A stretch of DNA of 5,338 nt from Planctomycetota bacterium (GTDB taxonomy: Bacteria; Planctomycetota; SZUA-567; H5-PLA8; CALKMO01), in NCBI GenBank assembly GCA_026417845.1, contig JAOACM010000322.1:1-5338 (forward strand). Direction: 5' to 3'. The translations under genes and the position numbers were made by a program. Below are positions 1 to 5,338 of this stretch, one piece after another. The notes below the pieces were generated by a model. That model was given only the letters and a program-made list of their open reading frames with translations, was not told the DNA's origin and made no database searches. Positions within the stretch are counted from its first letter, which is position 1. The number at the start of each line of letters is the position of its first letter.

Positions 1-15
1 CGGGAATTCTTCCCG
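1..15. terminator. Possible terminator hairpin at the left edge
   Basis: CGGGAA (1-6), TTC (7-9), TTCCCG (10-15) is a perfect inverted repeat with a 6-base stem and 3-base loop; the stem may extend beyond the window. It starts 28 bases past the stop codon of the minus-strand transglutaminase-like gene, a normal place for a terminator. On the plus strand it is followed by a pyrimidine-rich, T-rich stretch (16-29), so it would fit better as a terminator for a convergent plus-strand gene lying off the left edge. It could serve both. The stem is short and the flank is cut off, so support is limited. Confidence 0.35.
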
Positions 16-43
16 TGTTTCCTCTTTTCCCTCCGATGGCCTT

Positions 44-2332
44 TCATCGTCTGTTGCGGCGAAGTTCTTCGAGTTGTTCGCGGGCGAACTCGCGCACCGC
101 CGGGAAGGGGTCTCGCTCCGCGAGATCCGTCAGCGCCTTTTCCGCTTCCTCGCCGCCGAGTTTGCCCAGGGCGTAGGCTATGTGGAAGCGGAAGTCGAAC
201 CGGACTTTGCCGAGCTTGGCGGCGAGCGCCGGGACGACGCTCCTGTCGCCTATGGCCGCGAGCGCGTCGGGGATGTAGCGCGTGCCCGGCGCACCTCCGG
301 GCGCGGCTTTCCATTTTTCGAGCAGCGGGCCGATGGCCTTCGGGCTTCCGATCTGCGCCAGAGCCTTGCAGATGTGCACGGTCAGATCAATGTCAGATTC
401 AGGGAGCATTTTGATCAACGCATCCACCGCTTCCGGATAATTTCCCATATCTTCCGCTGCCCTCCACGCTGCCTCTTCCGCGGCCCTCCACGCCGCCGAT
501 CCGACGGCTCCCCTGTCGGCGGCGATGACGGCCAGCAGCGCTTTCACCCTGCCGCCGTCGTCTTTCAGGATCCGCCTGCTCTGGGGAAAGAAGCCGGAAG
601 TCTGCATCGGGTCCGTCTCCGGATTCCTTACGATCCTGCGGTTGTTCATGTTCGCCGGGTGCGGGCAGGGGGCGGAGAACGCCGCCTCGGCCTCGGCCGC
701 CGGAAGCGAGACGTCCGGGGCGGCGCCGCCTCCCGAGGGGATCAACCTCAGGCGGATGTCCTTCATCTGCACGTCGCCGACATTGAACGTCTGGTCGTAA
801 TTGCCCGTCACAAGCTCGCCGGCCGGCCCGGTCCCGACTTTGAAATAGTGGAGCAGGGATCCTATCCGCCTTGTCACAGACCGCTCTTCCCCCTTGACGG
901 AGAAGGATATCGCGACCTCCAGAAGGCAATCGGGATCGAGCCTCCCGGCAGAGACGCGGACGAAGTTGGTCCCCGGCCGCAGGTTGGGCAGCGTCCGCTT
1001 GTTGAATTCCCGGCGCGCCTCCACCTTCAGCGCCCGCAACCCGACTCCAGCGGGGTTCGCCGCAGCACGCATCGCCGCTTTGATGCGGAACTCGTAGGCG
1101 GTATAGGCATCCGAAAGCCCCCGGAGCCTTGCCGCCCGCCCCAGGGGGATCTCGACCTTCTCCGTGCCGGTCCGTTCCATCGTGTGGATACGCTTCCAGC
1201 TCCGCCCTCCATCGGTGGATAGCAGCAGCTCGCACTCGTCCCCGCCATCCCCCTTCGTCAGCTCCGCCTCGCAGGCGGCCTCCACGAGCACGAAGGGCGA
1301 TGGCAGCCGGTACACGACGCATCCTTCGGCGCCGGGCTTTTCAGGGTGTACGATGGGCCCGCCGGCGGAGTCCTTCGAACAGGCGATGCCGCCGGAGCCG
1401 TCGGCGAGCTGCCGGCGGAACCGATCCGGATCGAGGTCCGCCACGAACGTCTGGATCTCTTCGCCTGCCACGGCGTAGACGCCGTCTTTCTTGCCGGGGG
1501 TCTTTATGTAATACCCGCGCCCGTCCTCTCCTGGCGTTATCTCCACATCCCGCCCGCGTTTACCAGGCTGGATGACCGCGCCGCCGTTGTCCCACGAGCG
1601 GACGAGCGATTCGCCCCTCCTGAGGGATGTCCGCAGCGTATGGACGATCTGGGGGGCCAGCAGGTGGCGGTGCACCCTGCCGCGCGTGACCGGCATCGTC
1701 CAGGTCGAGACGATGTTCTTGCGGTCATCCCAGAAGTAGTACCTGGCCTGAGGGTCGAAGTCGTGAAACCTCCAGTGGCCGTCTACGTCGCGGTAGCGGA
1801 GCGATGCGACGGTGTGGCCGTGGTGGCACTCGTCGAAGGCGATATAGCCGGCCGCCCGCCACAGCGGGACCATGGCCCAGCTGAGCCCATCGCACATGTG
1901 GTGCCCGTAGACGGTGAATATCTTGTGGGGATCGTAGACGATCCCCTCTTTGCCGTCGGGAGCGGTCTCGTAACAATACCCCCCACCGGTCGAGCTAACC
2001 AGGATGCGGAACCACTTCCACAGGGCCAGCGCCTTATCCTGATCGGCCCTGTCTGATACGCCTTCGATCCTGAAGATGTCGCGGACCGCCGTAGCGTTGC
2101 TGTAGCAGTCAGGCCATTTGGAGAATGCGATGCGCACGTCTGACGCAGCCTCGTCCCGGTGCACGGTAGTGTCGTGCATCTCTTCTGCGGGATACTCGGG
2201 CGCCTCCCCCGCCCGCGACCCTTCCCCGGCCGCCGCCGGGGCGACGGGGAGGCACGCGGCGGCCGCGAGCACTGCGGCGGCGAGGGCGCGCCGCGCCGTC
2301 CAGCCGGCTTCGCCAGCGTCATGGCGGATCAT
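44..2332 (-). CDS. Exported transglutaminase-like protein with C-terminal HEAT-like repeats
   Basis: Complete 762-residue protein, ATG to TGA. Residues 1-35 form a Sec-type signal peptide: RR at 14-15, an Ala/Leu/Val core, and likely cleavage after APAAA (35), so it should act outside the cytoplasm. Cys27 lies in AAAAC, a poor lipobox. Residues about 95-205 resemble the transglutaminase/papain-like fold. The proposed triad is Cys147 (HHMCDGLSWAMVPLWRAAGY), His173 (GHTVASLRY) and Asp191 (GHWRFHDFDP); Asp193 is the alternative. Cys/His residues are unusually dense here (His144, His145, Cys169, His170, His171). A beta-rich middle (about 235-560) holds an Asp-box-like STDGGRSW (372-379). Residues about 595-760 are helical with HEAT/PBS-lyase-like repeats (ALAQIGSPKAIGPLLEKW, ALAAIGDRSVVPALAAKLG, ALGKLGGEEAEKALTDLAER). 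From the fold, activity could be protease, amidase or cross-linking; the substrate is unknown. The architecture resembles large uncharacterised planctomycete proteins, from memory. It lies 179 bases after the kinase gene, same strand, so read-through is possible. Confidence 0.88.
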   Translation of the reverse strand: MIRHDAGEAGWTARRALAAAVLAAAACLPVAPAAAGEGSRAGEAPEYPAEEMHDTTVHRDEAASDVRIAFSKWPDCYSNATAVRDIFRIEGVSDRADQDKALALWKWFRILVSSTGGGYCYETAPDGKEGIVYDPHKIFTVYGHHMCDGLSWAMVPLWRAAGYIAFDECHHGHTVASLRYRDVDGHWRFHDFDPQARYYFWDDRKNIVSTWTMPVTRGRVHRHLLAPQIVHTLRTSLRRGESLVRSWDNGGAVIQPGKRGRDVEITPGEDGRGYYIKTPGKKDGVYAVAGEEIQTFVADLDPDRFRRQLADGSGGIACSKDSAGGPIVHPEKPGAEGCVVYRLPSPFVLVEAACEAELTKGDGGDECELLLSTDGGRSWKRIHTMERTGTEKVEIPLGRAARLRGLSDAYTAYEFRIKAAMRAAANPAGVGLRALKVEARREFNKRTLPNLRPGTNFVRVSAGRLDPDCLLEVAISFSVKGEERSVTRRIGSLLHYFKVGTGPAGELVTGNYDQTFNVGDVQMKDIRLRLIPSGGGAAPDVSLPAAEAEAAFSAPCPHPANMNNRRIVRNPETDPMQTSGFFPQSRRILKDDGGRVKALLAVIAADRGAVGSAAWRAAEEAAWRAAEDMGNYPEAVDALIKMLPESDIDLTVHICKALAQIGSPKAIGPLLEKWKAAPGGAPGTRYIPDALAAIGDRSVVPALAAKLGKVRFDFRFHIAYALGKLGGEEAEKALTDLAERDPFPAVREFAREQLEELRRNRR
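451..498 (-). repeat. 24-base in-frame tandem duplication inside the transglutaminase-like gene
   Basis: Bases 451-474 and 475-498 are head-to-tail copies matching at 21 of 24 positions; the three differences are at unit positions 8, 20 and 24. The length is a multiple of three, so the frame is kept. The duplication encodes two copies of an eight-residue unit, AAWRAAEE then AAWRAAED, around residues 612-628, at the entry to the HEAT-like region. It lengthens a helix by about two turns. It looks like a slippage-type duplication that has begun to diverge. Confidence 0.8.
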
Positions 2333-2341
2333 GCCTGATGT

Positions 2342-2347
2342 CTCCCT
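2342..2347 (-). promoter_or_regulatory. Shine-Dalgarno-like site for the transglutaminase-like gene
   Basis: On the minus strand AGGGAG lies upstream of the ATG at 2330-2332, with nine bases between its GGGAG core and the start codon. This supports the chosen start, which also yields an intact signal peptide. The next in-frame Met (residue 52) would remove that signal. I see no convincing -35/-10 promoter in the 179-base gap; promoter consensus in this lineage may differ from E. coli. Confidence 0.55.
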
Positions 2348-2470
2348 GGGGCCGCGGATATCTCCGCTCCGGACCGGGTAGCGCCGGCGGAGCGCACAGG
2401 ATGCGCGAATCGCCGGGCCTACGCCAGGAGATCATCCTGCCTTCTCCGCGAAGCAACTAACGATAGCCCG

Positions 2471-2511
2471 GCGGATTCCGCCGCGCGCGGGGCGGAGCGC
2501 CGGGGCGCGCG
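2471..2511 (-). repeat. GC-rich inverted repeats just after the kinase stop
   Basis: Immediately downstream of the kinase stop codon, 2482-2488 (CGCGCGC) pairs perfectly with 2505-2511 (GCGCGCG), leaving a 16-base spacer. Next to it 2471-2475 (GCGGA) pairs with 2477-2481 (TCCGC) around one base, so a real hairpin would lose the innermost pair. The minus-strand transcript has no U-run after either stem, so this is not a standard intrinsic terminator. It could stabilise the 3' end of the kinase message, cause partial termination, or simply reflect high GC. Confidence 0.35.
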
Positions 2512-5307
2512 TCAGTTCCGAGGAGGCAGCTTCGCTACGGGTGAAAGTCTGAACTGAACCCCGCCTTTGACCTCGATCTCTGTATCCCCGTCGAGATATG
2601 CGCCCTCCGGGTTGGAATAGGCCAGCCGCTGGCCGTTGTAGAATATTGTGACGAAGCGACCCGATGCCGTCACGCGCAAGGTGTGCCACTGCTCGTCAGA
2701 AAGCTTCTTCGGGCCTTCAGCCTTCGGGAAGCCCGTGAGATTCCCCGTTGGACGCCGGGGACCCGATATCCGCGTCGGATCGAGGGGCACATACGCCGTT
2801 ACCTCCCGCCGGTTGATCCGGAACCCGTAGCCGAGCCCCGGGAGAGAGCCCTCTGGCGTTAGTACCGACTGCGTGCGCGGATCGAACTTCTCGAACCGCT
2901 GGTTCTTCCTGACCCATACGCACGCCTCTCCGTCTTCCTTCAGGCGGAGGCTGATCGTCAGGTCAACGTCCGCGCCTTTGTGCTCCTCGTCCGGCGCCAG
3001 CTTGACTTCTCCCCCCTCGCATACGAGCACGTCCTTGAATTCTTCCGATGCCGCAAGCGTCCCGGATACGAGGACGAAGCCGGCCTTCGCCAGCAACTCC
3101 TCCACCTTTCCGCGCTTTTCAGGGGGGGCCTGAGCTTCGGCGCGGCCAGCCTCGCCCGCCGACAGTTTCTTCCCCGCCTCCTCTATCTCTCCGCTCCGCG
3201 CCGCGACGAATTTCGTGTCCTTCAGCTCGATCTTCAGGCGATTAAGCGCCGCGGATGCGGCAGCCCTGTCGCCGCGGGCGATGGCTTCGTTCAGCCGGGC
3301 GAAGGTTTCTTCGGCGTCTTTTTCTGCCTTCGCAGCCAGGATGCCGTCGAGTTCCTCGCGGTAGGGCGCAGCCTCGGTCTTGAGCGACGGGTCGCGGGCG
3401 AGCGCCGCCGACAGGTGGCTCTCCGCCTCGTCAGGGAATCCGAGATCCAGGGCCGCCGCGGCGAGCGCCAGATGCCTGCCGGCGGAGCGATCCGTTCCCG
3501 CCGAGATGAGGAGCCAGAACTGCCTCTTCGTCAGGGACGAGATCGGAATCTCCACATTCCGCCCGTCGGAACGTGCTACGATCTTCCTGGTGTCGGCCCC
3601 GACCACCCTTATCGCATCTCCTCCCGCCCCGTGTATCCGCGGCCCGGCCCCGCCCGACGCCACCTCTTTCACGGCCGCCTCCAGAGCGGAATGTATCCTG
3701 GAATACCTGTCGCGCAGACGTCCGGCCACAGCCTTGATCGTCTCCGTCACCGGCCTCTTGTCGAGGAAGCCGGCTATCGCCGCCGCGGCCTCGTCGTACC
3801 TGTAAGTCCCGGCCAGTCTCGCGGCCTCGGCGGCCGTTGCCTTCCACCGTTCCGCCTCGGCCACCTCGCCGGGGGCGCCGGCGCCGGACGCAGCCGCCTT
3901 CGCGGCGGCGCATTTTGCCGAAACCCGTTCCAGCTCCTTCGATAGCCACGCCTCGGCCTTCGGACTTGCCCCGGGCTCCGATCTCAGCCGGGCCAGCGTA
4001 TCCGCATACAGCTTCCGCGCCTTCTCGATGTCGCCAGCCTTCTCCGCCGCCTCGGCCTCCCGCACGTCCGCGTCGTGCCACTCGCCGCGTATCCGCATCA
4101 GCGCATCGTCAATTTCCTTACCGACATGAGCCCGCACCTCGGCCGTGCCGAAAGCCTCGATGGCCCTTACCGCCTCGGCGAACCTTCCGGCCTTCGCGTC
4201 AGCCTCCGCTGCCGCGAACACGCTCTTCCAGGATTCCATCGCGTGCTGGCGCGCGAATCCCCGCCGGCGCTCCTCCACCGCCGCCCTCTGCGGGGCATCC
4301 GGGAACCGCTCCAGGAATTCGCCGAGCTTTGCCGCCGCCACCGCGGCGGGAATACCCTCCGCGATCTCGGCGTCTATGCGGGCGAGCTCGGCGGCTGCCC
4401 CGCGATCCTGTTTCTCCGTGGTCCGCTTCGACCCGGCCGCCCGCATGGCAGCATCCGCCACTTCGGGCGCCTCCCCGGGAAAGCTCGATCTCACTGACTT
4501 CACCTGGGGCCCGCGACCCCTGCCGCTGCGACCAGCCCCTCCGGCGGACAGCGCGATGACGAACACGATCAGGATCGCGACGCCGCCGGCAGCCACCGCC
4601 AGAGCCCACGCCCCGCCATCTCTGCCGGACGGCCGGTGCGCGACTATGGCCTTGTGACTCCCCGACGACTTGACCCGGACCGGGATGTTCGTAGCCGACC
4701 GGCCCGCGCGGATCGAATCCACGGCCTCCACTACCTCCTTCGCGCTCCCGAACCGGTCGTCCGGATCCCTGGCCATGAGGCGCCCGACGAGGGACACGAA
4801 ACGGGGACTTAACCCGGGCCTGAGTTCCCCCAGCGGCCTGGGGGTATCGGTCAGGTGTTTGCCCATCACTTCCCGCGAGGAGGCCCCCGAGAACGGTGTC
4901 CGTCCCGATGCGAGGAAATACAGCGAGGCGCCGAGGGAATACAGGTCCGAGCGGGCGTCCGTCACCGCGCCCCTGACCTGTTCCGGCGACATGTAGTGGG
5001 GGGATCCTATCGCTATGCCCTTGTCGGTGATCGAAGGGTCCTTCGAACTGCCGAACCTGGCTATCCCGAGGTCGGCCAGGAGGGCGCGGCCGTCGGAGGC
5101 GAGCATTATGTTGTCGGGCTTGACGTCGCGGTGGAAGATCTTGCGGTCGTGGGCAGAGGCGAGCGCCGAGGCGATATCGCGCGCTATGGAAAGGAGCCTG
5201 TCCTCCGGCAGGGGGCCTTCCTTCTCGACCACCCTGTTTGCCGGAAGCCCATCCACATACTCCATCGCGATGTAGTACAGGTTCCCGGCCTGTCCGGCGT
5301 CATGCAC
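2512..5307 (-). CDS. Membrane Ser/Thr protein kinase (Hanks type) with TPR-like region and C-terminal lectin-like domain, 5'-partial
   Basis: Partial gene for a transmembrane Ser/Thr kinase; 931 genomic residues remain. Numbering below counts the five adapter residues as 1-5. The kinase domain covers about 6-206. It begins near the hinge (IAMEYVDG, 18-25), so the glycine-rich loop and catalytic lysine are lost beyond the contig end. Visible motifs are HRDVKPDN (64-71, catalytic Asp66), DLG in place of DFG (84-86), GSPHYMSPEQ (106-115), SDLYSLG (125-131) and Arg190. A basic linker leads to one membrane helix (about 237-260). By the usual topology of such kinases, everything after it lies outside the cytoplasm. 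There follow Ala/Glu-rich helices with TPR-like pairs (about 310-550), a small beta segment plus another TPR-like pair (about 560-655), more helices (655-745), and a beta-rich C-terminus (about 743-930). That C-terminus has the WHTLRVTASGRFVTIFYNGQ pattern typical of DUF1080/LamG concanavalin-A-like folds. The stop is TGA at 2512-2514. The kinase call is firm; the C-terminal fold is probable; ligand and substrates are unknown. Confidence 0.93.
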   Translation of the reverse strand: MHDAGQAGNLYYIAMEYVDGLPANRVVEKEGPLPEDRLLSIARDIASALASAHDRKIFHRDVKPDNIMLASDGRALLADLGIARFGSSKDPSITDKGIAIGSPHYMSPEQVRGAVTDARSDLYSLGASLYFLASGRTPFSGASSREVMGKHLTDTPRPLGELRPGLSPRFVSLVGRLMARDPDDRFGSAKEVVEAVDSIRAGRSATNIPVRVKSSGSHKAIVAHRPSGRDGGAWALAVAAGGVAILIVFVIALSAGGAGRSGRGRGPQVKSVRSSFPGEAPEVADAAMRAAGSKRTTEKQDRGAAAELARIDAEIAEGIPAAVAAAKLGEFLERFPDAPQRAAVEERRRGFARQHAMESWKSVFAAAEADAKAGRFAEAVRAIEAFGTAEVRAHVGKEIDDALMRIRGEWHDADVREAEAAEKAGDIEKARKLYADTLARLRSEPGASPKAEAWLSKELERVSAKCAAAKAAASGAGAPGEVAEAERWKATAAEAARLAGTYRYDEAAAAIAGFLDKRPVTETIKAVAGRLRDRYSRIHSALEAAVKEVASGGAGPRIHGAGGDAIRVVGADTRKIVARSDGRNVEIPISSLTKRQFWLLISAGTDRSAGRHLALAAAALDLGFPDEAESHLSAALARDPSLKTEAAPYREELDGILAAKAEKDAEETFARLNEAIARGDRAAASAALNRLKIELKDTKFVAARSGEIEEAGKKLSAGEAGRAEAQAPPEKRGKVEELLAKAGFVLVSGTLAASEEFKDVLVCEGGEVKLAPDEEHKGADVDLTISLRLKEDGEACVWVRKNQRFEKFDPRTQSVLTPEGSLPGLGYGFRINRREVTAYVPLDPTRISGPRRPTGNLTGFPKAEGPKKLSDEQWHTLRVTASGRFVTIFYNGQRLAYSNPEGAYLDGDTEIEVKGGVQFRLSPVAKLPPRN

Positions 5308-5338
5308 CTGTCTCTTATACACATCTCCGAGCCCACGA
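5308..5338. other. Nextera transposase adapter remnant (non-genomic)
   Basis: The last 31 bases are library adapter, not genome. Bases 5308-5326 read CTGTCTCTTATACACATCT, the 19-base Tn5 mosaic end used in Nextera tagmentation. Bases 5327-5338 read CCGAGCCCACGA, the start of the read-2 adapter that follows it. Read on the minus strand, the mosaic end gives GTG TAT AAG AGA CAG, which a gene caller translates as MYKRQ, a false N-terminus. The true genomic sequence ends at 5307. The match is to the known adapter sequence over all 31 bases, so chance is not a plausible explanation. Confidence 0.98.

Noticed and set aside
74..1222. Plus-strand open frame of 382 codons antisense to the exported protein
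   Set aside because: It lies fully inside a gene with a signal peptide, motifs and repeats. Its translation is Arg/Pro/Gly-rich low-complexity with no recognisable domain, as expected from the antisense of high-GC coding sequence.
2228..2332. Lipoprotein signal for the exported protein (Cys27)
   Set aside because: The sequence before Cys27 is AAAA with no Leu at -3, and a better signal-peptidase I site (APAAA then GEG) follows. A lipoprotein is possible but less likely.
2432..2689. Minus-strand 85-codon open frame spanning the kinase 3' end and the intergenic gap
   Set aside because: Most of it overlaps the kinase C-terminal domain in another frame, and I see no ribosome-binding site or recognisable motif to support translation.
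2980..3945. Plus-strand open frame of 321 codons antisense to the kinase
   Set aside because: It is antisense to continuous coding sequence with coherent helices and beta strands. The translation shows no domain, and long antisense frames are common at this GC content.
3837..4559. Plus-strand open frame of 240 codons, very rich in Pro and Arg
   Set aside because: The composition (runs of PPP, RRR, PSR) is typical of a shadow frame. It is antisense to the membrane helix and outer region of the kinase.
5110..5307. A kinase naturally lacking its N-terminal ATP-binding lobe
   Set aside because: The missing part coincides exactly with the adapter junction at 5307, so the loss is a contig-end artefact and not biology.
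1..5338. Search for CRISPR arrays, insertion sequences, tRNA/rRNA genes, toxin-antitoxin or defence genes
   Set aside because: By reading both strands I found no spaced direct repeats, transposase motifs, RNA-gene signatures or small gene pairs; coding sequence of the two large genes fills nearly all of the window.

Overview
This looks like a short metagenomic contig carrying two large genes, both on the minus strand. It is GC-rich (about two-thirds by eye, not counted), with alanine- and arginine-rich proteins. A Hanks-type Ser/Thr kinase with one membrane segment and a lectin-like C-terminus, next to a large exported transglutaminase-fold protein ending in HEAT-like repeats, suggests Planctomycetota or a nearby PVC-type lineage. 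That placement is an inference from architecture; the window has no rRNA or marker gene.

Layout, right to left in the direction of transcription. Bases 5308-5338 are not genomic: they are the Nextera transposase mosaic end followed by the read-2 adapter. Genomic sequence therefore ends at 5307. From 5307 to 2512 runs the kinase gene, missing its 5' end (glycine-rich loop and VAIK lysine). An automatic caller would start it at a GTG inside the adapter and add five false residues, MYKRQ. A 179-base gap (2333-2511) follows, holding GC-rich inverted repeats and a Shine-Dalgarno-like site but no clear promoter or U-tract terminator. From 2332 to 44 lies an intact 762-residue exported protein: signal peptide, transglutaminase-like domain, beta-rich middle with an Asp-box, then HEAT/PBS-lyase-like helices. 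Bases 1-43 hold a short inverted repeat that may be part of a terminator.

Function. The kinase probably senses something outside the cytoplasm through TPR-like helices and a concanavalin-A-like domain, and signals inward. The second protein probably acts in the cell envelope or outside the cell, on an unknown peptide, amide or glycan-linked substrate. Same strand and modest spacing allow co-transcription but do not prove it. I see no mobile element, CRISPR array, tRNA, rRNA or defence system. The most notable points are the adapter artefact, the kinase architecture, and the His/Cys-rich active-site region of the transglutaminase-like protein.
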